This document shows, in pieces, positions 1 to 10,979 of a stretch of DNA of 44,594 bases (position 1 is its first letter; each line of letters opens with the position of its first letter). The stretch comes from an uncultured Rickettsiales bacterium (GTDB lineage: Bacteria > Pseudomonadota > Alphaproteobacteria > UBA8366), in NCBI GenBank assembly GCA_913046825.1, contig CAJWTF010000014.1, positions 1 through 44,594 on the forward strand. The letters run 5' to 3'. A program made the translations under genes and the position numbers. The notes beneath the pieces were generated by a model, which saw only the letters and a program-made list of their open reading frames with translations, did not search any database and was not told where the DNA came from.

Positions 1-468
1 ACGTTTACCAAGCGGATCGCTTTCAATGTCATTCCCCATATCGACAAGTTCATGGACGACGGATCGACTAAGGAAGAGTGGAAAATGGTGGTCGAGACCA
101 AGAAGATACTCGACCCTTCCATCGACGTGATTGCCACCTGTGTGCGGGTACCGGTCTTCATCGGCCATGGTGAGGCTGTTCATATCGAATTTGAGAACGA
201 GATCGATGAAGATACGGCCCGGGCGGCGCTCGCGGCGGCACCCGGCGTGGTTGTGGTAGATAAACGCGTGGATGAAGGCTATGTCACGCCGGAGGAAAGC
301 GCCACCGAGGATGACGTCTATGTCAGTCGTATTCGGCGCGATCCGACGGTCAAGAACGGTCTTGCGTTGTGGGTTGTCTCGGACAACCTTCGCAAGGGCG
401 CGGCGCTGAATACAGTCCAAATCGCGGAAGAGCTAATCAAGCGTCACTTGCAAAAGAAAGCGGCCTGA
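1..468 (+). CDS. asd: Aspartate-semialdehyde dehydrogenase, C-terminal part (5' end outside window)
   Basis: The frame is open from base 1, so the gene begins upstream of the window and about 155 C-terminal residues are visible. The enzyme reduces aspartyl phosphate to aspartate semialdehyde with NADPH, the branch point to lysine/diaminopimelate, threonine and methionine, in the cytoplasm. Family-typical stretches are the opening AFNVIPHID, the segment around STKEEWKMVVETKKIL, the VRVPVFIGHGEAV substrate-binding region that carries the catalytic-type His, and the ending NLRKGAALNTVQIAEEL, where the RKGAALN loop is characteristic. The catalytic Cys lies upstream and cannot be checked. A start at base 52 would be internal to the fold and is not the real start. 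Confidence 0.95.
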   Translation, partial: TFTKRIAFNVIPHIDKFMDDGSTKEEWKMVVETKKILDPSIDVIATCVRVPVFIGHGEAVHIEFENEIDEDTARAALAAAPGVVVVDKRVDEGYVTPEESATEDDVYVSRIRRDPTVKNGLALWVVSDNLRKGAALNTVQIAEELIKRHLQKKAA

Positions 469-483
469 TCCGGCGCGCGGCCG

Positions 484-1878
484 ATGGCGGGGGAACTCAA
501 AATAACGGCCCCTAGTTCGGCCGCACCATCGACCCTAAACGAGCTTTTCGCGAAGGCGATCGAGCAGCATCAAGCGGGCCGTATGGAGCGCGCGATAGAG
601 CTCTATCGTCATCTCGTCACACAATTCCCAGGATACGCGCCGGCGTGGAATAATTTGGGTGTGGCGTTGCGCGCGACCGACAAGTTTGCCGCCGCCGCCA
701 GCGCGCTTCGCCGGGGCACGGCTCTCGACGATCAAGATGCGGGCGCGTGGTCCAATTTAGGGAACGCACTGCGCGCCGTCGGTGAGTATGATGAAGCTGC
801 GCGCGCGCATGAGAGATCCCTGACCGTCGATCCGGAAGCCGGGCGGGTTCACTACAATCTGGCCCTGGTCCGGCGTGACTTGGGTGATTTCGATACGGCG
901 ATTGCCGAATTTGCCGCGGCGGAGTCTCGAGGTTTCAAATCGTCCGAAATGTTTTGGGACCGAGCGCTCACCCATTTGGTGGCGGGCGATCTGGAAACTG
1001 GGTTTCGGGAATATGAGTGGCGATGGCAATTGCCCGAATGTCCGCTCCGATTTAGCGATATCCCCGCTTGGGACGGCGAAGCGCTCGACGGGAAAACGCT
1101 GTTGGTTCATACTGAACAAGGTTTCGGCGATGCCATCCAGTTCCTGCGGTATTTGCCGATGGCGGCGGCGCGGGGCGGTCGGGTCGTCTATGAGTGTCCA
1201 GCACCGCTGATCCGCCTTGTGCGCAATAGCCCGCTTTCCGAGAATATTAGATTGGTGGAGCAAGGCACGGCGGTGGCGCGCGCCGATTATCAAATAGCGT
1301 TGCTCAGTCTGGCCCGGGTGTTCAAAACAAGCTTGGCGACGGTCCCTTCCGAGGGTCCTTATTTGCAGCCACCTGTGGATGGACCCAAGCTACAAGTGCC
1401 CAGCGACGGGCCGCGCATCGGCCTTGTTTGGGCCGGCAAGCCAACGCATAAGAATAACCGAAACAGGTCTATCTCTCTGGAGACGATGTTGCCGTTGTTG
1501 GAATTGGCGAACATGCGGTTCGTTGGCTTGCAAAAAGGCGACGGTGTGGATCAACCAAAGGTCCTCGGCGCGGATGCATTGGTCATCAATATCGGCGAAG
1601 GGATGCGCGACTTTGCCGACACTGCCTCGATTCTGAAACAATTGGACCTGTTGATATCTGTCGACACGTCGGTCGTCCATCTGGCGGGTGCGCTCGGGGT
1701 TCCTGCCTGGGTGTTGATCCCGTATTCCCCGGATTGGCGGTGGTTGTACGGACGCGACGACACCCCGTGGTATGAGAGCGTCCGCCTATTCCGGCAGAAT
1801 ACGCCCCGCGATTGGCCGGAAGTCATCGAGCGTGTTGTCGCCACGTTGAAGGCCACTGACTTTGCGGCTGGGGTGTAA
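484..1878 (+). CDS. TPR-repeat protein with C-terminal glycosyltransferase-family-9-like domain
   Basis: 464 residues. Residues about 15-175 form four to five tetratricopeptide repeats (pattern such as APAWNNLGVALRA and AGAWSNLGNALRAVGEYDEA). Residues about 200-455 resemble the ADP-heptose:LPS heptosyltransferase fold: an EQGFGDAIQFLRYLP segment, a RIGLVWAGKP strand opening the second Rossmann half, and a SVDTSVVHLAGALGVPAW donor-site-like motif. Proteins of this architecture are common in alphaproteobacteria and are often annotated only as TPR proteins; acceptor and donor are unknown. There is no signal peptide, so a cytoplasmic or membrane-peripheral role is expected. It starts 15 bases after asd and may be co-transcribed with it; the ATG has no clear Shine-Dalgarno. 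Transfer to a glycan or protein is inferred from the fold only. Confidence 0.85.
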   Translation: MAGELKITAPSSAAPSTLNELFAKAIEQHQAGRMERAIELYRHLVTQFPGYAPAWNNLGVALRATDKFAAAASALRRGTALDDQDAGAWSNLGNALRAVGEYDEAARAHERSLTVDPEAGRVHYNLALVRRDLGDFDTAIAEFAAAESRGFKSSEMFWDRALTHLVAGDLETGFREYEWRWQLPECPLRFSDIPAWDGEALDGKTLLVHTEQGFGDAIQFLRYLPMAAARGGRVVYECPAPLIRLVRNSPLSENIRLVEQGTAVARADYQIALLSLARVFKTSLATVPSEGPYLQPPVDGPKLQVPSDGPRIGLVWAGKPTHKNNRNRSISLETMLPLLELANMRFVGLQKGDGVDQPKVLGADALVINIGEGMRDFADTASILKQLDLLISVDTSVVHLAGALGVPAWVLIPYSPDWRWLYGRDDTPWYESVRLFRQNTPRDWPEVIERVVATLKATDFAAGV

Positions 1879-1880
1879 TC

Positions 1881-2717
1881 TCAGCTCCGGAACGGCTCCG
1901 CCGTGAATTGCGATGACGGCTCTTTCACGACGTTGAGCCCATCGATAATGGCGAGATCGTCCTTACCGAGGCGTCGCGTCAGCGTGAGGAGGTCGTGAAG
2001 GCTGCTAGCCGCAACGGCTACCGCCTCCGCGAAGGAAAGTTCCGATGTCAGTAATCGTCCCAAGAGAAGTGCAGCGAATGCATCCCCGGCGCCGAATTCT
2101 GCAACTTCGATCCGTGGTGTCTCGATAATCCAGAGACCGCTCGTAGTTGCGGCCAAGGTGCCGATGCCTGTGGGCGTTTCAATGCCGGTGACTGCAATCC
2201 GCGTGGGCCCCCGTTTCAGAAGGTCGCCGATAATAGCGGCTCCATTTTCGAGCGTGCAGCTCTCTCGCCCGAGCAAAACTCCTGCCTCGAACGCGTTCGG
2301 CGTGATGATATCGGCATTGGGTAGCGCTTCAATCTGAAAGAAGGAAACTAGGTCTTCGTTTACATAGAGACGCTCGTTATCGCCCAATACTGGGTCGAGG
2401 CAATAGAGCGCGCCCAGCCGCCGAGTTGCGACGACCCTCAAAAACGACTGTCCGGTCTCGGTAGTACCAAGATATCCCGACAGCATGGCGTCAAACGACT
2501 CGGGCGCGGTTCTTGTGACGACACCGAGCAGTAATTCGTCAATCTCCTCTGGCGGCACCACTCGGCCTCGAAAGGTGCTGTATGCGGGATGGTTCGACAA
2601 CATCGTCGTGTCCACCGCGACGGCGTCGATTCCAAGCTGCTGTAGACAGGGGACGGCGATGGAGTTCCCGACATAGCCACTTGCGACCCGGGACTGAATC
2701 GTTAAAACGCTCATCAT
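1881..2717 (-). CDS. pdxY: Pyridoxal kinase-like protein (PfkB/ribokinase superfamily, PdxY type)
   Basis: About 279 residues from the tandem ATGATG at 2717/2714. Longer in-frame starts up to 2816 add an unrelated Arg/Gly-rich leader and overlap the divergent gene, so I reject them. The start MSVLTIQSRVASGYVGNSIA matches the substrate-binding opening of PdxY/PdxK kinases, and the C-terminal EFGAGDAFAALLLGRLL carries the GAGD motif whose Asp is the catalytic base. The predicted reaction is ATP-dependent phosphorylation of pyridoxal, pyridoxine or pyridoxamine (B6 salvage). It is convergent with the TPR gene (stops two bases apart) and divergent from the CitE-like lyase across about 58 bp. A hydroxymethylpyrimidine kinase of the same superfamily is the main alternative. 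Confidence 0.8.
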   Translation of the reverse strand: MMSVLTIQSRVASGYVGNSIAVPCLQQLGIDAVAVDTTMLSNHPAYSTFRGRVVPPEEIDELLLGVVTRTAPESFDAMLSGYLGTTETGQSFLRVVATRRLGALYCLDPVLGDNERLYVNEDLVSFFQIEALPNADIITPNAFEAGVLLGRESCTLENGAAIIGDLLKRGPTRIAVTGIETPTGIGTLAATTSGLWIIETPRIEVAEFGAGDAFAALLLGRLLTSELSFAEAVAVAASSLHDLLTLTRRLGKDDLAIIDGLNVVKEPSSQFTAEPFRS

Positions 2718-2775
2718 TGGATTCAGCGTTAGATCGCCGCCATTGTCCAGCCGCCGCACCGATAGGAGACCCCCG

Positions 2776-3654
2776 ATGCCTGCAACTCTGCGACCCCGAC
2801 GAAGCTCCCTGTTCATGCCGGGCTCGAACGCCCGTGCTTTGGAGAAAGCCAGAGACTTGCCGGCGGATGCATTGATTTTTGACTTGGAAGACGCGGTCGC
2901 ACCGGACGAGAAGGAAAAAGCCCGCCTACAAGTCCGGGATACGCTACGCCATGGCGGCTACGGCGCGCGTGAGATCATTGTTCGGGTCAATGGACTCATG
3001 ACCCCCTGGGGGGAAGACGATGTAGCGACCCTCGCTGCGGAAGCGGCCGACGCTCTGCTCGTTCCAAAAGTGGAGAGCAAACAGGTGGTGGACGGTATCG
3101 AAGGACGAATGCATATGGCAGGGGCGTCGGATAACACCGCCATCTGGTGCATGATCGAAACCCCGAAAGGCGTCTTGCGGGCGGAGGAAATCGCCTCGGC
3201 AACACCGCGTCTCGGTGCCCTGGTGATTGGGACGTCGGACTTGGCCAAGGATCTACACTGTCTGCACACGCCGCGAAGGGAGCCCTTTATGGCCAGTCTT
3301 TCTTGGTGCATCCTCGCGGCGCGGGCCAACGGTCTTGCGATTCTGGATGGGGTGCATTTGAACCTCGCGGATGACCAAGGATTTGCCGAGACCTGCCGGC
3401 AGGGCCGGGAAATGGGGTTTGATGGGAAAACGCTTATCCATCCGAAAACCATTGCCGCTGCTAACGAAGCCTATGCACCGGGCACCGAAGAGGTCGACTG
3501 GAGCCGCCGGGTTATCGCGGTTCATGAAGAGGCCGCACGCAAGGGGCAGGGGGTGGTCTTACTAGACGGTCAATTGATCGAGAATTTGCATGTGGAAGAG
3601 GCCCGACGGGTTGTTGGCCTTGCAGATATGATCGCTGAGCTGGCCGGCAGATAA
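2776..3654 (+). CDS. HpcH/HpaI aldolase / CitE-like CoA-ester lyase
   Basis: 292 residues from the ATG at 2776, which has AGGAG seven bases upstream; a TTG at 2743 would be longer but lacks support. The family cleaves or hydrolyses CoA esters (citryl-CoA, malyl-CoA, citramalyl-CoA) using Mg2+. Visible family features are RSSLFMPGSN at the N-terminus (substrate Arg), FDLEDAVAPDEK (acidic metal/substrate region), VRVNG, LLVPKVESK, MIETPKGVL (metal-binding Glu) and LVIGTSDLAKDL. The length fits stand-alone CitE-like proteins rather than the longer malyl-CoA lyases. Substrate cannot be chosen from sequence; malyl-CoA lyase or (3S)-malyl-CoA thioesterase are both plausible. Its neighbour is the divergent pyridoxal-kinase-like gene. 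Confidence 0.85.
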   Translation: MPATLRPRRSSLFMPGSNARALEKARDLPADALIFDLEDAVAPDEKEKARLQVRDTLRHGGYGAREIIVRVNGLMTPWGEDDVATLAAEAADALLVPKVESKQVVDGIEGRMHMAGASDNTAIWCMIETPKGVLRAEEIASATPRLGALVIGTSDLAKDLHCLHTPRREPFMASLSWCILAARANGLAILDGVHLNLADDQGFAETCRQGREMGFDGKTLIHPKTIAAANEAYAPGTEEVDWSRRVIAVHEEAARKGQGVVLLDGQLIENLHVEEARRVVGLADMIAELAGR

Positions 3655-3679
3655 CCGGACGAACATTCATTTCCCAATG

Positions 3680-3706
3680 AAAAAGCGCGGCTCACAGGCC
3701 GTGCCC
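3680..3706 (-). terminator. Probable intrinsic terminator of the atp operon
   Basis: On the minus strand, 20-45 bases past the atpC stop, GCACGGC pairs with GCCGCGC (7-bp stem with one A-C mismatch, loop of six) and is followed directly by TTTTT. The plus strand has no T tract after the stem, so it serves the atp operon rather than the CitE-like gene that converges on it. The stem is short, hence moderate confidence. Confidence 0.5.
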
Positions 3707-3726
3707 ATCAGGATATCGTATTAAAC

Positions 3727-4146
3727 TTAGCTGTAGGCCAAGCTATCAACCGCTTGGATTTTAGCTTCCGAGACGGCGACGGCCGTTTCCGCTAATTTCC
3801 GAGCTGTGTCACTATCGGCGCTGGAAATGTCTTCTCGGGCATCGGCGAGTGATTGCTGCGCTGCAGCCTTGTCGATATCCTCGACCGGCAGCGCTTCCTC
3901 TGCCAATACCGTGCAGCGGTTGTCGGAGACTTCAGCGAAACCACCGGCGATGAAGATACGATCCGATACGGCACCGCCCTCATATATGACGATGGTGCCC
4001 GGGCGCACGGTCGTGATCGTCGGGGAATGCCGGGGCAGCACGCCCATATCGCCTTCAGCCCCCGGCACGACAACCATGTCAACGGCGCGGGACAGCAAGA
4101 GCTTCTCCGGTGAGACCAGTTCGAACTCGACCTTATCGTCGGCCAT
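3727..4146 (-). CDS. atpC: F1 ATP synthase epsilon subunit
   Basis: 139 residues, the usual length. The N-terminal beta-sandwich (residues about 1-88) contains the family signature VEFELVSPEKLLLS and GVLPRHSPTITTVRPG; the C-terminal part from about residue 95 is the helical hairpin (ALPVEDIDKAAAQQSLADA) that can act as a brake on ATP hydrolysis. It sits in the central stalk with gamma. Last gene of atpHAGDC, 30 bases after atpD, with AAGGAT before the ATG. The probable terminator follows. Confidence 0.97.
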   Translation of the reverse strand: MADDKVEFELVSPEKLLLSRAVDMVVVPGAEGDMGVLPRHSPTITTVRPGTIVIYEGGAVSDRIFIAGGFAEVSDNRCTVLAEEALPVEDIDKAAAQQSLADAREDISSADSDTARKLAETAVAVSEAKIQAVDSLAYS

Positions 4147-4176
4147 GCGTCGTATCCTTCAGATTAAGCGGCGCGA

Positions 4177-5616
<1,440 letters not shown>

Positions 5617-5646
5617 TCAGCTCCTTGAGTGTTAATTCTGTTTCCG

Positions 5647-6534
5647 CTACAGCGCTTCAGCACCGGAGATGATCTCAATCAACTCCTTGGTGATGCCGGC
5701 TTGGCGCGCGCGGTTGTAGGTGAGTGTTAATTTATCGATCATGTCGCCCGCGTTCCGCGATGCGCTGTCCATTGCGGTCATCCGGGCACCCTGCTCGGAG
5801 GCGAATGTCTCCAACATGGCGCGGAAAACCTGAACCGATAGGTTCCGGGGCAGCAAATCGGCGAGGATTTCCTCCTCGTCAGGCTCGTATTCATAGCTCG
5901 CTGCGACACCGCCGCTGATCTCTTCCTCGTCGACCACTTCTGGCACTGAGAAGGGAATGAGCTGTTGCGGCGTGACGTCTTGCGTCAACGCAGAGATAAA
6001 CTTGTTGTAGACGATCGTGCAGCAGTCAAAATCGCTGTTGTCGAACATCTCGGTGATTTTGCCGGCGATCATATCGGCGCCCGCGAATGTCGGGGCCGGT
6101 TTAGCAATTTCCTCCAGCGCCTCGACCAACTTGTCGGGATATTCCCGGCGCATGATCGCGTTGCCCTTCCGGCCGACACCGAACAGCTTGACGGTTTTGC
6201 CGTCCGCTTCCAGGTCGCGTATTATTTTGCGGACGCCACGCATGATACTACCATTGAAACCGCCACAGAGGCCGCGGTCCGTGGTCATCACGACCAGCAG
6301 ATGGACGTTATCGTTACCGGTTCCGGCCAGCAGCTTGGGTCCGCCTTCGCCGCTGGCGCCGCCCGCAAGGGAGCCTAACATGCGTTCCATGCGTTCCGCA
6401 TAGGGACGCGCGGCAATCGCCTGATCTTGGGCACGGCGCAGTTTGGCGGCAGCCACCATCTTCATCGCCGAGGTGATCCGTTTAGTGGATTTAACGCTCG
6501 AGATGCGGGTTCTAAGGTCCTTGAGACTAGGCAT
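5647..6534 (-). CDS. atpG: F1 ATP synthase gamma subunit
   Basis: 295 residues, normal for alphaproteobacteria. Forms the rotating coiled coil of the central stalk. The N-terminal helix ([33 protein letters not shown] region) and the C-terminal helix ([27 protein letters not shown] region) are both conserved; the middle Rossmann-like domain includes [11 protein letters not shown]. An acidic stretch near residues 200-225 ([19 protein letters not shown]) is the variable region typical of the subunit. The gene lies between atpA (24-base gap) and atpD. Confidence 0.98.
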   Translation of the reverse strand: MPSLKDLRTRISSVKSTKRITSAMKMVAAAKLRRAQDQAIAARPYAERMERMLGSLAGGASGEGGPKLLAGTGNDNVHLLVVMTTDRGLCGGFNGSIMRGVRKIIRDLEADGKTVKLFGVGRKGNAIMRREYPDKLVEALEEIAKPAPTFAGADMIAGKITEMFDNSDFDCCTIVYNKFISALTQDVTPQQLIPFSVPEVVDEEEISGGVAASYEYEPDEEEILADLLPRNLSVQVFRAMLETFASEQGARMTAMDSASRNAGDMIDKLTLTYNRARQAGITKELIEIISGAEAL

Positions 6535-6558
6535 CGGCTTTCGCTTGCTCCCGCGCCC

Positions 6559-8090
<1,532 letters not shown>

Positions 8091-8091
<1 letters not shown>

Positions 8092-8648
8092 CAGCCGGCT
8101 CCCTTCATTACGAGTTTCATTCTATCAAGTTGGGTCTTTATCGATGAGTCGATCATTCGGCTCCCGACCTGGACCACCATGCCGCCTATCAGGGCGGGGT
8201 CTACCTTCATGGAAAGGGCGACGTTACGCCCTTCAACCCGCTGCAACGCCTCTTCAACGGCGCGGGCTTGGTCTTCGCTCAAGCTTTGAGCGGACGTTAC
8301 TTCCGCCGAAATCTCGCCCCGGCGTTCCGCCAGTTCTGCGAGAAAGGCGCGAATAATATGTCTGAGAGCATAGAGACGGCGGTTCGCGGCGGAAACGCTG
8401 ACGAACCGCTGCGTCAGTTCGTCCGCGCCCGCATGCTGCAAGAGCGCGCCGATTGCTTGGCTTTGGGCTACGCGTCCGATTATCGGACTCGCCATCATCC
8501 GCCGAAGGTCTTCGTTCTCCTCGATCGCGGCGTCTAGCGCCTTCAGATCGTCGGCGACAACGTCCAGCTTTCGCTGTTCGTCCGCCAGCTCGAACAAAGC
8601 CAATGCGTAGCGGGCTGCCATTCCCGATTCGCTAGCCTTGGATGCCAC
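8091..8648 (-). CDS. atpH: F1 ATP synthase delta subunit
   Basis: 185 residues from a GTG at 8648, preceded by GGGGAG at a normal distance. The longer ATG frame from 8777 adds 43 residues with no resemblance to delta, whereas the GTG start gives the usual protein opening [20 protein letters not shown] and the usual length. The subunit forms the top of the peripheral stalk and ties F1 to the b subunits of F0. C-terminal features are [19 protein letters not shown] and [21 protein letters not shown], the conserved ending. First gene of the atpHAGDC operon; the b, c and a genes of F0 are elsewhere, as is normal in alphaproteobacteria. Confidence 0.96.
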
Positions 8649-8855
8649 CTGGGATTCTCCCCGATTACATTCCGGATATTCGTCTCCGAACCCCGGAATT
8701 CCTATAGTTTTAGCCCCTCTATTAGGGCCTTTGCCGGAAGGCGAGCGGTGTTTAGCACATGCAAAAAAGGGGCGCAACCCGCGTTAAAACAGTAGAATTG
8801 TTACAGCCCCGCTCACTCCCTCGCCGTGGCACGGTTTTGGAACAAATTTCTCTTG

Positions 8856-8861
8856 TATAAG
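8856..8861 (+). promoter_or_regulatory. Possible -10 element of the SDR gene
   Basis: TATAAG (five of six matches to the sigma-70 -10 consensus) lies 22 bases before the ATG at 8884, in the 235-bp divergent gap between atpH and the dehydrogenase. No good -35 is seen at 16-18 bases, so this is tentative. The same gap must hold the atp operon promoter, which I could not place. Confidence 0.25.
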
Positions 8862-8883
8862 GGACCGGAAATAGGGGCGAAAA

Positions 8884-9615
8884 ATGACGAAAAATGCTGT
8901 GATGGTGACGGGTGCGGCGAGCGGAATTGGCTATTCATGCGCCCGTGATTTGCTGCGGGACGGGGTATCGGTGGTCGCTGCTGATATTGGCAATATCCCG
9001 ATCGCGTTGATGGAGGCCGGCAACTGCTTGGCGCAAACATTCGATATATCGTCTCTCGATGCTTGCAAATCCGCGGTTTCCGAGGCCTGCGATAAATTCG
9101 GCGGATTGAGTGCGCTTATCCATCTCGCCGGCATTCATCAGACGAAAACTTGGGAGGAAGTCGACGCCGATGACTTTGCGAGAGTGATGGCAGTGAATGT
9201 CACCGGCTCTTTCCTGATCGCAAAGGCGGCGGCGGAGACGATGCGAGAGACTGACGGCGCCATTGTGTTAACTGCCTCCGGCGGCGTGGAGCTCGGCGGT
9301 GTCGTTGGCGACGGGCGCGGGGGCCCTGCCTATACCAGCTCGAAAGCCGCGATTCGTGGATTAACGCGTTCACTGGCGCGTTCTCTCGGCAAATTTAATA
9401 TCCGGGTTAACGCGGTGAGCCCCGGGGCCACGGACACTCCCATGATCGGTACCTACGACAACGCCGCCCGCGGCGGTGCCGTGAACCGCACGCCACTCGG
9501 CCGGATCGCGCTGCCGAAAGATATCTCGGACGTGGCCCGGTTTCTAATCTCCGACGCGTCGCGGTTCATTACGGGGCAGATCATCCCCGTGAATGGCGGC
9601 AGCGCTTTTGGGTAA
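8884..9615 (+). CDS. Short-chain dehydrogenase/reductase (SDR)
   Basis: 243 residues, classical SDR size. The cofactor motif TGAASGIG is at residues 9-16; acidic Asp34 after the second strand favours NAD(H). The catalytic triad is Ser132, Tyr150 and Lys154 (YTSSK). The C-terminal DVARFLISDASRFITGQIIPVNGGSAFG is the usual SDR ending. Substrate unknown. An AGGGGCG Shine-Dalgarno precedes the ATG. It is followed on the same strand by an MFS carrier after 162 bases, so a shared role in uptake and oxidation of a small hydroxy compound is possible but only inferred. Confidence 0.93.
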   Translation: MTKNAVMVTGAASGIGYSCARDLLRDGVSVVAADIGNIPIALMEAGNCLAQTFDISSLDACKSAVSEACDKFGGLSALIHLAGIHQTKTWEEVDADDFARVMAVNVTGSFLIAKAAAETMRETDGAIVLTASGGVELGGVVGDGRGGPAYTSSKAAIRGLTRSLARSLGKFNIRVNAVSPGATDTPMIGTYDNAARGGAVNRTPLGRIALPKDISDVARFLISDASRFITGQIIPVNGGSAFG

Positions 9616-9621
9616 ATCGAA

Positions 9622-9670
9622 ATACCCCTCACTGTTAATCCCTACCGTGAAGGAGAGAGTGATAGGGGAT
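9622..9670 (+). repeat. Imperfect inverted repeat between the SDR and MFS genes
   Basis: Arm CCCCTCACT (9625-9633) can pair with AGTG..AGGGG (9658-9668) through nine base pairs with a two-base bulge, enclosing 24 bases. No T tract follows on either strand, so it is not a standard terminator. It could be an operator or a transcript-end structure; function unknown. Confidence 0.3.
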
Positions 9671-9777
9671 TTACAAAAAGTGATTAAGATCGACATAGAG
9701 GCGAATGCAACAACCTGCCATTCGACCGGGCGATGCTATATCTCTAGCGAGGACACCCAACTAATCGGACTGCCGCC

Positions 9778-10977
9778 GTGCATTATGGCTGGATCGTTGT
9801 CGCCGCATGTTTGCTGATAGGCATTTGCGGTTACGGCACTTATTACTGTTTTACGCTGTTCTATACTCAACTTGTGACCGAATTCGGTTGGAGCCGGTCG
9901 GCGATCTCGGGGGTGATGTCGCTTGGATTGATTGCCTACGGCCTCTTCGCGCTACCCATGGGATGGTGCGCTGATCGCTTCGGGCCGCGGCGGACCGTTG
10001 TTGTTGGCGGTCTTCTGTTCGGCTCCGGGATGGCGCTGGCGGGCACTGTCACTGAACTTTGGCAACTCTACGCGCTATACGGCAGTCTGATCGCTGCCGG
10101 TGTTGGTGCCGTTTGGGCGCCTTTGGTGTCGACGGTTTCGCGCTGGTTCGTGGAAAAGCGCGGTCTGGCCCTCGGCATCGCCGTCCTGGGCAGTGGTTCC
10201 GGCATTTTTTTTGTAGCACCTCTCGCGGAGTATCTAATCACCACCTCCGGGTGGCGCATGGCTTATATTTGGCTCGGCGTATTGTCAGGCGGGTTGATCG
10301 TTGTCGCCGCGTTGTTTCTCGCCCGCGACCCGTGGGAACGCGGTTTGACGCCTTATAGGGCTGCCGCTGGTTCTATTGCTTTGCCCAAGGAAGCATCGCC
10401 TCAAGCGCGTGTTCTCGACTTCGTGCGCACATGGTTGTTCTGGCGGATGTCTCTCACGTTTGGCCTTTGGTGGTTTGCGGGCGCGATTATCTATGTGCAG
10501 ATCGCCCCGTTCTTGCTGGAAAAGGGTTTTGATTCGACAGTGACCGCCAAGTTCGTGGCAATATTCGGTGCAAGCAATTGTCTTGGACGGGTTGGCTTCG
10601 GCTGGCTTTCTGACCGGATCGGCAGCGTCCGCACCTATCAATTAGCGCTCGTTTCCTGCGCTGTCGCGAGTACTGGCTTCGGCGCGGCCGAAACGTTCTA
10701 TCTCGTGGCGATCATCGCGGTCTTACTCGGGTTTGGCGTCGGCGGCGTCTCGGCCCAACTTACCTCTGTTAGCATTGACCTATTCGGCACGAGGGCGGCG
10801 GGCGCGCTGATGGGAACGGTACTGGCGCTCATGGGCATTCTCGGCGCTGGTGGCCCGTTGCTAAGCGGTGCGATTTATGATGCGGTACAGTCATATGCAC
10901 CGGCCTTTCACGGAGGAGCGGCCGTATTCGTGCTCGCGTTGATCGTGTCTTTCGGGCTGAGAAATGGTCGCGGATAA
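9778..10977 (+). CDS. MFS transporter, OFA/monocarboxylate-like
   Basis: 399 residues with about 12 hydrophobic helices in two halves. The opening HYGWIVVAACLLIGICGYG and the FTLFYTQLVTEFGWSRSAIS segment are typical of the oxalate/formate-antiporter-like and monocarboxylate MFS branch. Motif A appears as DRFGPRRT after helix 2 and is echoed as DRIGSVRT in the second half. The start is a GTG at 9778: an in-frame stop lies at 9745 and no ATG, GTG or TTG lies between them. There is no obvious Shine-Dalgarno. Likely substrates are small organic anions; the exact one is unknown. Confidence 0.88.
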   Translation: MHYGWIVVAACLLIGICGYGTYYCFTLFYTQLVTEFGWSRSAISGVMSLGLIAYGLFALPMGWCADRFGPRRTVVVGGLLFGSGMALAGTVTELWQLYALYGSLIAAGVGAVWAPLVSTVSRWFVEKRGLALGIAVLGSGSGIFFVAPLAEYLITTSGWRMAYIWLGVLSGGLIVVAALFLARDPWERGLTPYRAAAGSIALPKEASPQARVLDFVRTWLFWRMSLTFGLWWFAGAIIYVQIAPFLLEKGFDSTVTAKFVAIFGASNCLGRVGFGWLSDRIGSVRTYQLALVSCAVASTGFGAAETFYLVAIIAVLLGFGVGGVSAQLTSVSIDLFGTRAAGALMGTVLALMGILGAGGPLLSGAIYDAVQSYAPAFHGGAAVFVLALIVSFGLRNGRG

Positions 10978-10979
10978 GC

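Noticed and set aside
8700..8735. GCCC/GGGC hairpin in the atpH upstream gap
   Set aside because: A four-base stem with an eight-base loop is expected by chance in GC-rich DNA.
9593..9817. 74-codon plus-strand frame between the SDR and MFS genes
   Set aside because: It overlaps the end of the SDR gene and the start of the MFS gene in another frame and has no coherent composition.
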